Notes: generated from the letters alone by a model not told the origin. Numbered from the stretch's first letter, positions 8,974 through 18,717 are shown. The stretch is 64,000 nucleotides of DNA from JBALVT01 sp965262875 (GCA_965262875.1 OZ253569.1:5952001-6016000); one strand, 5' to 3'. Translations and numbers: made by a program.

Positions 8974-10293
8974 GGTTCTACTGGGAATCCTGTGGGTAGA
9001 GGTTGAGTTTTCCACAGTGGAACAGAATTGAAACTCGATAGTTTTCGAAGTTTCTAAATCCTCGGGCAGCCGATTTTATTGTCTGAATCTTTGAATTAAA
9101 TCCTTCTGCGGTCGCATTGGTGATGCGATGTTTCAAGTAAGTCATTATGTTGTCGAGATGTTTCTTTAGCATCTTGGCGACTGATATGACCGGCTTTAGA
9201 CGTGAATGTGTCGCCCACCAGTACCCTTTCTTAAAGAGCGCCCGGGCTGGTTTATCGTAGCTGTAAGTCCACAGGTCAAGCAGCGTCTCTTTGATTGCCC
9301 AGGCTCGGGCAACCTTCAACCCCTTTGATTGAAGGCCATAAAAAGTGGCTTCATCTTTTTCACTCCAGTTGTCGGGATTGCGTAACCAGGTATAGCGAGA
9401 CCCGACCAGGTCATTGATACCGGCGGCTCTTAATGTTTTATTTTCTTTGCGCCTGACTTGGTCAACCATTTTTGTAAGATAACTGACGATATGAAACTTG
9501 TCGTGAACAATAGCGGCGTTCGGTAAAGTCGCCTCAACTGCCGTCATAAATGGAACCCACATATCCACGGCAACAGCAGCTACTTCATTACGCTGCTGTT
9601 CTGGAAGCGTGGACAGCAATGCGGTTGCCGATTCCGTCGTTCTATCTGCCACGACCTCAAGCACTCTGGACGCATTCAAATCGTACAGCAGGCTGGCATA
9701 GGATTGCCCCTTGCGAAAACTTTTTTCATCGATGCCAAGGTGTTTCACTTCCTCAACAGAGCGTCTGTCCATCCCTCTTTTCACTGCTCGGGATTGAATA
9801 TGATGCACCTCATCCCACGACAAACCAAGTAGTTTTGCGGCCTGTGTCTTGTTGCTGGCAGCCGACAGCACATCAATAGCGAAACGCTCAAATAAATGCG
9901 TAAAGCGTGCCTGCGTATCTGCCCACGGTACTTTCAGGCTTTTGATTCCATGCGCTTTACAATGAATACGCGGAACCTGAGCAACTAACTGCGTCTTGAA
10001 CTGCATCGTATCAAGGTGTCGCCATGTGCGTTGCTCACGATGGTCGTAAACCGAACAAAGGGCATGGCAGACACTACACGCGCCTTTCGTTCCCTTTGGC
10101 CAATCTATCTGGAGGGTAATTGATTTGTCGGTCAGATCCGGGGTAATAGCCGTGATTTTCCATGGGTCGCTAAGCCCCAAAAGTTGAGTAAACAACGCGG
10201 TATCTTTCATTTGAATATCTCCATAAAAAAAGACTCTTGTACCACATTCCTGACCATTGTTTGGCTTTTACCCATAGGAAACTCGGAAGAACC
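8974..10293 (-). mobile_element. ISL3-family insertion sequence, kind A, copy 1 (1320 bp)
   Basis: Imperfect terminal inverted repeats of the type ggttctactgggaatcctg (left) and ggttcttccgagtttccta (right, complement strand), flanked by an 8-base duplication taacaata (8966-8973 and 10294-10301). The transposase stop codon lies only four bases inside the left end. Two other copies are present, one truncated (17474-18686) and one interrupted (35497-38179). Confidence 0.95.
8978..10210 (-). CDS. ISL3-family transposase, kind A
   Basis: An intact 410-residue ISL3 transposase. The N terminus has a zinc-finger-like part with CSVCHALCSVYDHR and IHCKAHG, followed by a helix-turn-helix near KTQAAKLLGLSWDEVHHI. 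The catalytic acidic residues are in LGIDEKSFRKGQ, AVAVDMWVPF and ATAEGFNSKIQ. It differs from the other two copies by single residues only (for example ARALFKKG here against ARAFFKKG elsewhere), showing recent spread. Confidence 0.93.
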   Translation of the reverse strand: MKDTALFTQLLGLSDPWKITAITPDLTDKSITLQIDWPKGTKGACSVCHALCSVYDHREQRTWRHLDTMQFKTQLVAQVPRIHCKAHGIKSLKVPWADTQARFTHLFERFAIDVLSAASNKTQAAKLLGLSWDEVHHIQSRAVKRGMDRRSVEEVKHLGIDEKSFRKGQSYASLLYDLNASRVLEVVADRTTESATALLSTLPEQQRNEVAAVAVDMWVPFMTAVEATLPNAAIVHDKFHIVSYLTKMVDQVRRKENKTLRAAGINDLVGSRYTWLRNPDNWSEKDEATFYGLQSKGLKVARAWAIKETLLDLWTYSYDKPARALFKKGYWWATHSRLKPVISVAKMLKKHLDNIMTYLKHRITNATAEGFNSKIQTIKSAARGFRNFENYRVSILFHCGKLNLYPQDSQ

Positions 10294-10674
10294 TAACAAT
10301 ACAACAAACTTTTTAGATTTTAGGTTGTACACCAATGACCCGGACGACTCTCTTTTCCCAAAATAGCCAAAGGTGCGAGTAGTATCAGAGCCACGCAAGA
10401 TAACGTGCTCGTCGGTTAAAAAACGAATAGATCTGGCCTTAAACTTGGTTATGTGGGCTCCGGCAATCATCTGGTCTTGAGCGACGTTAAAAACTATAAA
10501 TTCGTCGTTTTTTTCACCTCTACGAATAAACGAAATATGCTCGCCATTAGGTGAAATCGCAAAGTTTCGATATGCGGGAAGCTGACCGTACTTTTCGATA
10601 GCCCCATTAGAGTCCGCGAAAGCAATGGGTACAAACAAGATAAAAACAAAGAGTAAGCTGAGCAGACGTATCAT
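10294..10674 (-). pseudogene. S9 peptidase gene, N-terminal piece with signal peptide
   Basis: The gene starts at the ATG at 10674 (MIRLLSLLFVFILFVPIAFA), a clear signal peptide, so the enzyme would have been exported. The frame is open from 10737, but those upstream residues would precede the signal peptide. The segment ends in KSKKFVVLL, where the ISL3 element begins. Reading through into the element adds 28 foreign residues before a stop. The gene is divergent from the AGCS symporter gene and is the first gene of the minus-strand operon down to position 1, so insertions here may be polar on the sulfatase group. Confidence 0.82.
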
Positions 10675-10794
10675 AGACAGGCCATATCCTTTTGGCTGGG
10701 TTATAGTTCCATTGCAACCGACTGCGCAGATAAGCATCGGAGGAAGGATCAGTGTAACGATTCCTACCTAAAAATAATAATCCGCCACACCGAA

Positions 10795-12672
10795 GTGGCT
10801 TTCACTGACCTGGAGCACCCACTTTTGAGCGATATATTGGCAACTACAAACCAGTTTTTTCTGGAAGCTTCAAACTTCGTCTGGGTCTACATTATTACCG
10901 GCTTGTGCCTCATTGCTGGTGTATACACCACTGTTCGCCTGGCCTTCATTCAGTTCCGCTGTGTTCCCCATGCCATAGATCTACTGCGAGGGAGATACGA
11001 AGACAAGGACAACAAAGACGGGATTACCACCTTTCAGGCTCTGGCCACTGCACTATCAGGAACAACGGGTATTGGCACGATAGCCGGTGTCGCAATTGCG
11101 ATAAAACTCGGTGGACCCGGCGCTATCTTCTGGATGTGGGTGATGGCCCTGCTCGGCATGGCTTTAAAATTCGTTGAGGCCACCCTGGGCAGTATGTATC
11201 GAACTGAAATCGGCCCTGGAAAAGAAATGGGCGGTGGGCCCATGCACTACATCGTCAATGGGCTGGGAGAACGCTGGCGCCCGGTGGCAATATTCTATGC
11301 GGCTTGCACAGCGGTTGCCTGCATCGGCGCATGGAATATGTTTCAGGCAAACCAGGCTGCTGCAAATCTCGAAAGTGCCTTTAGCGTTCCCACGTGGTTA
11401 ACTGGCGCTGTGCTTAGCGTAGCTACCGCTTTGGTTTTAGTAGGCGGAATTTCGCGTATCGGCAAGGTAGCCGCACGGCTGGTCCCCAGTATGTGCATCA
11501 TCTACGTTACAACCATCTTCGGCCTGTGCATTTTACATATCGATCAAATCCCCGCAGTGCTAACGGTGATTTTTGAGGAGGCCTTTGACTTCGAATCAGC
11601 AGGCGGTGGCGTCATCGGCAGCGCTGTTTTAATCGGGATTCGCAGAGCCATATTCTCCAACGAAGCCGGCACCGGCAGCGCGGCCATCGCCCATGCCGCC
11701 GCACACACCAATCACCCGGTGCGCCAGGGCATCGCCGCGAGCCTAGGGCCTTTTATCGACACCTTGGTGGTTTGCGCCGCCACCGCTTTCGTCATCATTC
11801 TCAGTGGTTTTTATGGCAATGAGAGTTTTCAGAATCAATCTGGGGCGCATCTCAACCTCAACTCGGTAGAAATACGTCCCGATTCTCGCTGGAGTATACG
11901 TTCGGTAGATCTTTCCGCGGACAACCACCCTCTTCAGCGTTTTACCGGCGGCGGCGCAGCTCTTTACCACCACCCGGGTGAAGCAGGATTAACTGGCGAT
12001 GGACCTAAGCTAGATATAACTCAACTGCTTCAAGCACAGCAAAAAGAGGCAAGCGGATTCGATAGCATTCGATTTTCTGCGCACTCGTCTGCAAAGCTAC
12101 TGACTGCGCAATTACTTGACCCCACCGGAAGCGTTGTTTCGGAGGCTTCAGTTTTGGCCAACCGCCAATGGGGTTCCTGGATTATTCCCATCCAGAAAAG
12201 TATTGCCGATCAAATGTCTGCTGATATCGGTACAGGTTCCTGGACAGTGCAATTCGTAGTTCAGGGCGAAGGAGACGTCTGGATCGATCGGGTGGAAATG
12301 GTAGAAAACGTCACCGGCATTGTGCTGTCTTCGGCCGCTTTCGCAAAATTCTTTGGTGTCTTCGGAAACATTTTTATCCCTATCGCCGCCCTGTTTTTTG
12401 CTTATACGACAATATTGGCCGGCAACTACTACGGCGAGGTAGCCTGTCAATTTCTAAATAGAGCCTGGGTGAAGCCCTATCTATGGATTTACATCGCATC
12501 CACCTTCGTTGGCTGCGTCCTGGACTTGGAGTTGGTGATTAACTTTTCGGATTTCGCGCTGGGCCTGATGACGATTCCCAACCTGATCGCAATGATGCTG
12601 CTTACACCCGTGGTGGTCAAAGAAACTCGCAGCTACCTGGCTAAACTCCAAGCGGGAGAGTTCGTGAAATAA
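10795..12672 (+). CDS. AGCS-family Na+/alanine (or glycine) symporter with large extra domain
   Basis: A 625-residue member of the alanine/glycine:cation symporter family in the inner membrane. Family landmarks are TALSGTTGIGTIAGVAIAI, GPGAIFWMWVMALLGMALKF, MGGGPMHYI, RRAIFSNEAGTGSA and, near the end, FAYTTILAGNYYGE. Family members are usually about 450-540 residues. Here about 155 residues (roughly 343-498) are inserted after the transmembrane segment DTLVVCAATAFVIILSG, and this insert is hydrophilic and beta-rich. The start is a GTG at 10795 without a clear ribosome binding site, so the exact N terminus is uncertain. It diverges from the peptidase gene and converges on the SSS symporter with 18 bases between stops. 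Confidence 0.9.
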   Translation: MAFTDLEHPLLSDILATTNQFFLEASNFVWVYIITGLCLIAGVYTTVRLAFIQFRCVPHAIDLLRGRYEDKDNKDGITTFQALATALSGTTGIGTIAGVAIAIKLGGPGAIFWMWVMALLGMALKFVEATLGSMYRTEIGPGKEMGGGPMHYIVNGLGERWRPVAIFYAACTAVACIGAWNMFQANQAAANLESAFSVPTWLTGAVLSVATALVLVGGISRIGKVAARLVPSMCIIYVTTIFGLCILHIDQIPAVLTVIFEEAFDFESAGGGVIGSAVLIGIRRAIFSNEAGTGSAAIAHAAAHTNHPVRQGIAASLGPFIDTLVVCAATAFVIILSGFYGNESFQNQSGAHLNLNSVEIRPDSRWSIRSVDLSADNHPLQRFTGGGAALYHHPGEAGLTGDGPKLDITQLLQAQQKEASGFDSIRFSAHSSAKLLTAQLLDPTGSVVSEASVLANRQWGSWIIPIQKSIADQMSADIGTGSWTVQFVVQGEGDVWIDRVEMVENVTGIVLSSAAFAKFFGVFGNIFIPIAALFFAYTTILAGNYYGEVACQFLNRAWVKPYLWIYIASTFVGCVLDLELVINFSDFALGLMTIPNLIAMMLLTPVVVKETRSYLAKLQAGEFVK

Positions 12673-12690
12673 AAGCTGGGGTACCCGGCT

Positions 12691-14403
12691 CTAGCTTTGC
12701 GAATACGACCTTCGCGCTCCCCACCAAGCGAGGGCACCTGTGGCAACGAGTGATGATCCTATACCCAAAGCGAGTATGAGTTCTCCGCCAGTTTTTCCGC
12801 CAGTGGCTCGTTGATAAGGCAATACATAAAACCAGATCAACAGCGCTGAAAACAGTACACCCACAGCCATTACCATCTGAGCAGATCTCAGCGTTATACG
12901 CTGCTTCTGTGCATCTATCTCGAGGGCAGGAACTTCATGTAATAGCTCTCGAAATTTGTGCTCCTCGGTACTCACCTTGCCACGGGAAATGACAATTTCT
13001 ATGGTGATATAGCTCAGTAGAGCTCCCAAAAGTATCGGGTGAAAATACACGGGGAAATCCACCATACCGGTCATGGACAAAACCCGCGCAACTACGTTAC
13101 CCACAAACCCGGCGATAATTCCCCAGAACGCAGCGCCTTCGGTAATGCGATTGCTCCAAACAGACATAAAGGCCACCGGCCCCCAGGAAGAGGCATACAG
13201 CGTACCCACGAAATAGGTAATCCAGAATATGCCACCCTGAGGCACTACGAAGGCAATCGCAAGCGCACAGAGACTCACACCCAACATCGCCCAGCGGCTC
13301 ATACGCAATTGCCGTTGTTCATCGGTCTTGGAATTAGGCAGTAAATCGTTGCTGACACTAAAACCCACCAGCGATAAAAATGTGGATGCCGACGACAATC
13401 CGGCTGACATTATTCCCGCCATCAACAAAACACCAAGAAGCGTAGGCATAACATTCATGGCAGCCCAGATCATGTTTTCCTGTGCAGGATCAATAGCCGG
13501 ATTGATAAGATTAATGCTGGCACCGGACAGCATTAATACGGAATACAGTATCATCACTGCCGCGGCTGTTATCGTCGCCGAACGAATCACCGTGTGCTCG
13601 TCTCGCGCCATAAGATAACGACTTGCCTGCCAGGGACTAACCGCGACGACAACGCCCCAGGCTAAACCCAGTATTACTGAATAGACGAGAGCTTCAGCCG
13701 GTACAGCATAATCGGAACCCTCACCGACCATTCCGTGCCAGGCAATAATATCCGGCTTGGCCTCAAACGTGGCCAGATTCTTTATCGTCGCAAACCACCC
13801 CCCGGCCTCACTCACAATAAATCCAAGGCCTAAGATCGCAACGGCAGTAAATAACAGGAACATCATCGTGTCGGTGAGAACCACACCCTGAGACCCGGAA
13901 TACAAAGTAAACAATGTGTAGCCGGACCAAGTTAGAAGCAGGGCCCAGTAAAAAGACAGTCCAGTGACCTCGTGAACAACGGTAGCAGTCCCCTGGGTAA
14001 CCGCCATTAGGTAGCCTGTGAGTCCAAGCACAATGGAGATGCCGGATATCGACTGCACCCTGGCGCTACGAAAGCGCTGACCGAAAAACTCCGCCACAGT
14101 GAGCGCCCGACTGCGGCGCAGGAAACGCCCAAAAAACAGCGCGCCTACGGTATACCCAATACAATTAACGGCGGTAAGCATCAGGATGATTGTGGGATAA
14201 CCGGCGTAGCCCTGCCCCGTTTCACCCATAAAGGCATTGGTGCTCATAAGACTGGCTACCAAAGTGCCCACGATGAGCAGCGTAGGCGCCTGCCTGCCTG
14301 CGACAAAGTAATCTTCAAGATGCTTTACCTTGCGGCCGGCGTAACTACCCACCGCGAAATAAGCTACCAGGCTGATAATCAAACCAATTGTATAGATGTT
14401 CAT
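12691..14403 (-). CDS. SSS-family sodium:solute symporter
   Basis: A 570-residue inner-membrane protein with about 13-14 hydrophobic segments, which fits the sodium:solute symporter family. Landmarks are the N-terminal GRKVKHLEDYFVAGRQAPTL region, LVASLMSTNAFMGETGQGY (Na+-site region), LTVAEFFGQRFRS, and ASTFLSLVGFSVSNDL in the middle. A C-terminal extension of about 100 residues holds two more hydrophobic segments. The substrate cannot be deduced; neighbours suggest an organic acid or amino compound. The start at 14403 opens directly with a membrane segment (MNIYTIGLIISLVAYFAV). Confidence 0.88.
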   Translation of the reverse strand: MNIYTIGLIISLVAYFAVGSYAGRKVKHLEDYFVAGRQAPTLLIVGTLVASLMSTNAFMGETGQGYAGYPTIILMLTAVNCIGYTVGALFFGRFLRRSRALTVAEFFGQRFRSARVQSISGISIVLGLTGYLMAVTQGTATVVHEVTGLSFYWALLLTWSGYTLFTLYSGSQGVVLTDTMMFLLFTAVAILGLGFIVSEAGGWFATIKNLATFEAKPDIIAWHGMVGEGSDYAVPAEALVYSVILGLAWGVVVAVSPWQASRYLMARDEHTVIRSATITAAAVMILYSVLMLSGASINLINPAIDPAQENMIWAAMNVMPTLLGVLLMAGIMSAGLSSASTFLSLVGFSVSNDLLPNSKTDEQRQLRMSRWAMLGVSLCALAIAFVVPQGGIFWITYFVGTLYASSWGPVAFMSVWSNRITEGAAFWGIIAGFVGNVVARVLSMTGMVDFPVYFHPILLGALLSYITIEIVISRGKVSTEEHKFRELLHEVPALEIDAQKQRITLRSAQMVMAVGVLFSALLIWFYVLPYQRATGGKTGGELILALGIGSSLVATGALAWWGARRSYSQS

Positions 14404-14494
14404 CAGTGCACTCTTTTTTAGCTAAGAGTACGCGAGTAGAGCAACCGCGAAAAGACCAAAAAAAGAGCGACAACCAGTGCCGCTCAAGTATTAC

Positions 14495-15268
14495 TCATTT
14501 TGTTGGTTTTTTGCCAGTTATTTCCTCCCTTTGATTGCAGGTCGAGTTTTTGAACCGGTAGCTGTCGTTGCCCGTCTCGATGATATGGCAGTGGTGTGTC
14601 AGCCGGTCCAGCAGAGCTGTTGTTCGCTTTGGATCACCAAAGACCTTTGGCCACTCAGAGAAGCTTGGGTTGGTTGTAATCACAATGCTGGTGCGCTCAT
14701 ACAGGAAGCTGATCAGGTGGAACAGCAAGGCTCCTCCCGCCTGGCTGAAGGGGAGATAACCCAACTCATCCAGTATGACCAGGTCAGTGCTGGCCAAACG
14801 GTTGGCCATTCGCCCTTGTCGTCCGGCGGCCTTCTCCAGTTCCAGCGCGTTTACCAGGTCGACCGTAGAGAGGAACCTCACCCGTTTGTGGTGATGGATA
14901 ATCGCCTGTACACCCAAGGCAGTTGCCAAGTGGGTTTTCCCAGTACCAGGGCCGCCAATCAGAACAATGTTCTGGGTTTCTTCGATAAATTCGCACCGGT
15001 GAAGTGAACGCACCAGTGTTTCTGTCACCATGCTCTCGATGAAGTCGAAGCCGGTAAGATCCCGGTGGGCCGGGAATTTGGCCACCTTCATTTGATAGTT
15101 AATAGACCGCACCTCGCGGTCGGCTACTTCTGCTTTGAGCAGATCATTGAGGATGGGTTCTGCCTGCTGATAGGCAGGTGCGGCCTGTTCAGCCAGCTCT
15201 TCAATGGATTGAGCCATGCCGTACAGGCGCAGCGCTTTTAGTGTGGCGATCATTGCATCAACGGACAT
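14495..15268 (-). CDS. istB: IstB, IS21 helper ATPase
   Basis: A 257-residue AAA+ ATPase that helps the IstA transposase. The frame is open from 15319, but the start is taken at the ATG at 15268 (MSVDAMIATLKALRLYGMA), which overlaps the istA stop by 11 bases. The Walker A segment GGPGTGKTHLATALG and Walker B segment LVILDELGYLPFS are clear, and the sensor region reads TSIVITTNPSFSEWPKVF. It ends in REEITGKKPTK. Confidence 0.92.
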   Translation of the reverse strand: MSVDAMIATLKALRLYGMAQSIEELAEQAAPAYQQAEPILNDLLKAEVADREVRSINYQMKVAKFPAHRDLTGFDFIESMVTETLVRSLHRCEFIEETQNIVLIGGPGTGKTHLATALGVQAIIHHHKRVRFLSTVDLVNALELEKAAGRQGRMANRLASTDLVILDELGYLPFSQAGGALLFHLISFLYERTSIVITTNPSFSEWPKVFGDPKRTTALLDRLTHHCHIIETGNDSYRFKNSTCNQREEITGKKPTK

Positions 15269-16802
15269 ATTTATTCTCCCTGAGGTTATCGTAGCGCTGT
15301 GTGTTGGCAATGGGCTCATTGACCAGTACGAGTGCTGGCGGTGGATTGAGCGGCTCGGGTAATGGCCCCTCTAACAACCGTCCCGGCACATTGGTCACGT
15401 GTTGTTGGGAGGGCCTGCCGCTCTCAAGGGCCACCTCCACGGCCTGCATCACCAGATGTTCATCGTGGTGTAGCACCAGCGCCAGGATATTGGCCATCTC
15501 CCTATCACCACCCAGCCGTTTTAGGAGAATGCGTTGCAGGCGTTTAAAGCAGCCGGGGAGCTCTGTAAAGGGCGCGCCGTTACGCAGGGCACCGGGCTTG
15601 CGCTGGATGACTGCCAGGTAATGCCGCCAGTCGTAGACGGTTTCCCCAGCATGTTTATGGTGACGGGAGAAGACTCGAGTATGCTCGGCAATGATCTGAG
15701 CTTCGGCAACAACAACTATTTTGCTGGCGTAGGCTCGCGCGCTCACAGGTTTGTTGGCGAATGCAGCGGGGACGCTATAGCGGTTACGGTCGCACAGGAT
15801 AAGGCAAGTCGAAGACACGCGCTTTGTGTGCTCGACATAGCCATCAAACGGCGCGGGCACTGCCATGAGTTGCTTGCGCTCATCCTCCCAGACATCCGCT
15901 ACCATCCGGCCCGGATATTCAGGGTGAGGTATTTCCTTCCAGAGTTCGATGCACCGCTGCTCCAGCCAACGGTTCAAATCAGCCAAGGTTTTGAACGAGA
16001 GTGCGTTATGCCAGATACGATAACGGGAATCGCGCACCTTCTTCTCTACTTGGCCTTTCTCCCAACCCGCTGCCGGGTTACAGAACTCAGCTTCAAACAG
16101 GAAGTGGCTGACCATGGCCTTGAACCGCTTATTGACGTCACGGCGCTTGCCGCGACGCACCTTGTCGACGGCCGTCTTAATGTTGTCGTAAATGCCTCGC
16201 TCCGGAACACCACCCAGAGCGACCAGGGCATGGTTGTGAGCGTCAAACAGCATCTCGTGGGTTTGCAGTGGATAGGCCCGCAGCATAAAGGCCCGGCTGT
16301 GGCAGAGCCTGGAATGGGCCACTTGTAGTTTGGTTCGCTCCCCACCGATGACCACCCAGTCCTCTGACCAGTCGAACTGGAAGGCTTCACCCGATGCAAA
16401 GACCAGTGGGACAAACGTCCCTTTGGTTGCCGACAATCTGGCTTCTTGCTGGCGTGACCGCCAATCGCGAGCAAAGGCGGCGACGCGGTCATAGGAGCCG
16501 GGATAGCCCAATTCCACCAGGTCGAGGTGCAGCTGCCTGACGCTGCGGCGTTGCTTTCGATGCCGCTTTGATTCCCGCTTTAGCCAGCCGAGCAGGATAT
16601 CGGCAAAGGGGTCAAGCTGGCTGGGGCTCTTCCGGTCTGGGTAGCGCGGTTCAATGACACCGCTGGCTAGATACTTACGGATGGTATTTCTGGAAAGGCC
16701 TGTCCGCCGGACAATTTCCCGGATGGATCGACCTTCACGCAGGTGCCATCGTCTGATTACACTCAATAAATCCACGTCTATCACTCCTTGGAACTCCTGC
16801 AT
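15258..16802 (-). CDS. istA: IstA, IS21 transposase
   Basis: The transposase of the IS21 element, about 514 residues from the ATG at 16802 (MQEFQGVIDVDLLSVIRRW). The frame is open further up to 16850. It has an N-terminal helix-turn-helix (REIVRRTGLSRNTIRKYL), the rve integrase core with QFDWSEDWVVIG, a second Asp in ERGIYDNIKTAVDKV and a glutamate in WEKGQVEKKVRDSR, then the Mu-transposase C-like domain. The frame is intact. Confidence 0.9.
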   Translation of the reverse strand: MQEFQGVIDVDLLSVIRRWHLREGRSIREIVRRTGLSRNTIRKYLASGVIEPRYPDRKSPSQLDPFADILLGWLKRESKRHRKQRRSVRQLHLDLVELGYPGSYDRVAAFARDWRSRQQEARLSATKGTFVPLVFASGEAFQFDWSEDWVVIGGERTKLQVAHSRLCHSRAFMLRAYPLQTHEMLFDAHNHALVALGGVPERGIYDNIKTAVDKVRRGKRRDVNKRFKAMVSHFLFEAEFCNPAAGWEKGQVEKKVRDSRYRIWHNALSFKTLADLNRWLEQRCIELWKEIPHPEYPGRMVADVWEDERKQLMAVPAPFDGYVEHTKRVSSTCLILCDRNRYSVPAAFANKPVSARAYASKIVVVAEAQIIAEHTRVFSRHHKHAGETVYDWRHYLAVIQRKPGALRNGAPFTELPGCFKRLQRILLKRLGGDREMANILALVLHHDEHLVMQAVEVALESGRPSQQHVTNVPGRLLEGPLPEPLNPPPALVLVNEPIANTQRYDNLRENKYVR

Positions 16803-16892
16803 CGCTGTCAGCAAGAGCCGGATGGTTACGTGGGTCAATATTCGATGCAAATATGGGGGGTAAGTGGGTCAATTTTGGATGCAATTTAACAG

Positions 16893-16985
16893 GCAGAATT
16901 TTGTACGCCCAGGAACCCTGCACATCGAAATTCTCAAACCTGTTTCAACCAAGAATTGGACCCGGGAAACTTTGGGCCCCAATCC
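16893..16985 (+). pseudogene. Possible C-terminal scrap of a PlsC-type acyltransferase gene
   Basis: Between the IS21 end at 16891 and the IS1380 fragment lies about 90 bases that read, in one plus-strand frame, NFVRPGTLHIEILKP and then VSTKNWTRETLGP. This resembles the end of bacterial 1-acyl-sn-glycerol-3-phosphate acyltransferases, which have a G-T-[LV]-x-[VI]...P[IV]-x-T-x-x-[LW]-[TS]-[RE]-E-x pattern there. It has no start, and both sides are mobile DNA. The call rests on pattern memory only. Confidence 0.35.
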
Positions 16986-17473
16986 CCAGATAGAAATCCC
17001 TAAACCGTAGAAAGCCCTGGCTGTATAATGGTTAGCAACAAAACCCTCCATCACCCAATGGGTGCACAACTCAAGGCTTACGACCATTCTACCCTACAAA
17101 CTCGATACAACGAACGATTTACTCACTTCCCGCGCCGGTTTATTGGCCATGGGTCAGTTAATGGACTCATTGAGCCTTGCCGAACGTATCGACAAGTACT
17201 TTCCTCAGCCTAAAAGTAATCGGGGGTATAAGCCCTCGGAATTTATTAAGACCCTCATCCTGATGCAGCACGAAGGCAGCTTTCACCTGGATGAGGTTCG
17301 TCACATACAGGATGATGAGGCGCTGCGCACCGTATTGGATCTCAAGAAACTCCCCAGGGCGACCACCCTCGGAGACTGGTTGAGGCGCATGGGCCACCAG
17401 CCGCACATTCAGGATGCCTGGGTGAAGGTGAATAAGGCCCTGTTGCAGTCAGCCTTGCACCGCTGTAAAAAAG
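16986..17473 (+). pseudogene. IS1380-family transposase, N-terminal fragment
   Basis: The open frame 17062-17473 encodes about 137 residues that match the start of IS1380 transposases: YKLDTTNDLLTSRAG, then LAERIDKYFPQPKSNRGYKP, EFIKTLILMQHEG, and LPRATTLGDWLRRMG. The frame is cut by the ISL3 kind A element starting at 17474. No IS1380 remainder is found on the other side, so the element is a fossil. The left end near 16986 is a guess. Confidence 0.8.
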
Positions 17474-18686
17474 GGTTCTTCCGAGTTTCCTATGGGTAAA
17501 AGCCAAACAATGGTCAAGAATGTGGTACAAGAGTCTTTTTTTATGGAGATATTCAAATGAAAGATACCGCGTTGTTTACTCAACTTTTGGGGCTTAGCGA
17601 CCCATGGAAAATCACGGCTATTACCCCGGACCTGACCGACAAATCAATTACCCTCCAGATAGATTGGCCAAAGGGAACGAAAGGCGCGTGTAGTGTCTGC
17701 CATGCCCTTTGTTCGGTTTACGACCATCGTGAGCAACGCACATGGCGACACCTTGATACGATGCAGTTCAAGACGCAGTTAGTTGCTCAGGTTCCGCGTA
17801 TTCATTGTAAAGCGCATGGAATCAAAAGCCTGAAAGTACCGTGGGCAGATACGCAGGCACGCTTTACGCATTTATTTGAGCGTTTCGCTATTGATGTGCT
17901 GCCGGCTGCCAGCAACAAGACACAGGCCGCAAAACTACTTGGTCTGTCGTGGGATGAGGTGCATCATATTCAATCCCGAGCAGTGAAAAGAGGGATGGAC
18001 AGACGCTCTGTTGAGGAAGTGAAACACCTTGGCATCGATGAAAAAAGTTTTCGCAAGGGGCAATCCTATGCCAGCCTGCTGTACGATTTGAATGCGTCCA
18101 GAGTGCTTGAGGTCGTGGCAGATAGAACGACGGAATCGGCAACCGCATTGCTGTCCACGCTTCCAGAACAGCAGCGTAATGAAGTAGCTGCTGTTGCCGT
18201 GGATATGTGGGTTCCATTTATGACGGCAGTTGAGGCGACTTTACCGAACGCCGCCATTGTTCACGACAAGTTTCATATCGTCAGTTATCTTACAAAAATG
18301 GTTGACCAAGTCAGGCGCAAAGAAAATAAAACATTAAGAGCCGCCGGTATCAATGACCTGGTCGGGTCTCGCTATACCTGGTTACGCAATCCCGACAACT
18401 GGAGTGAAAAAGATGAAGCCACTTTTTATGGCCTTCAATCAAAGGGGTTGAAGGTTGCCCGAGCCTGGGCAATCAAAGAGACGCTGCTTGACCTGTGGAC
18501 TTACAGCTACGATAAACCAGCCCGGGCGTTCTTTAAGAAAGGGTACTGGTGGGCGACACATTCACGTCTAAAGCCGGTTATATCAGTCGCCAAGATGCTA
18601 AAGAAACATCTCGACAACATAATGACTTACTTGAAACATCGCATCACCAATGCGACCGCAGAAGGATTTAATTCAAAGATTCAGAC
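17474..18686 (+). mobile_element. ISL3-family insertion sequence, kind A, copy 2, 3'-truncated
   Basis: It starts with the kind A left end ggttcttccgagtttccta inside the IS1380 fragment. The sequence matches the other copies up to attcaaagattcagac at 18686. The last 100 or so bases, including the right inverted repeat, are missing and an IS30 element follows directly. The loss suggests that the IS30 insertion was accompanied by a deletion. Confidence 0.9.
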
Positions 18687-18717
18687 CTTAGATTCAAGTC
18701 ATAAGTGCAATTTCTAG
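17557..18717 (+). pseudogene. ISL3 kind A transposase, C-terminally truncated
   Basis: Encodes the first 376 or so residues of the kind A transposase, almost identical to the intact copy at 8978-10210 (one visible change is DVLPAAS for DVLSAAS). It then runs into ten foreign residues (LDSSHKCNF) from the IS30 end and stops at 18717. The catalytic glutamate region ATAEGFNSKIQ is present, but the C-terminal tail is lost, and with one end of the element gone it cannot transpose by itself. Confidence 0.88.

Larger units (their letters stand above)
14485..16891 (-). mobile_element. IS21-family insertion sequence, kind A
   Basis: It carries istA and istB with the usual order and an overlap. The istA-side end is clear: two repeats of a motif like tgggtcaattttggatgca lie at 16829-16890 and the terminal bases are ...tttaaca at 16891. 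At the istB side I cannot find the matching terminal repeat, so the left boundary near 14485 is approximate and that end may be lost or diverged. A related end with the missing motif is preserved next to the broken enoyl-CoA hydratase at 30801-30929. Confidence 0.75.

Noticed and set aside
9550..9879. 109-residue frame opposite to the ISL3 kind A transposase (also at 17888-18217)
   Set aside because: Shadow frame repeated with the element; no start signal or motif.
12655..12700. Shared terminator between the convergent symporters
   Set aside because: An aaagct/agcttt inverted repeat is present, but the stem is only six bases with a long loop and no proper T-run for both sides.
15534..16328. 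264-residue plus-strand frame opposite to istA
   Set aside because: Long but antisense to a certain istA gene; composition is that of a shadow frame in GC-rich DNA.
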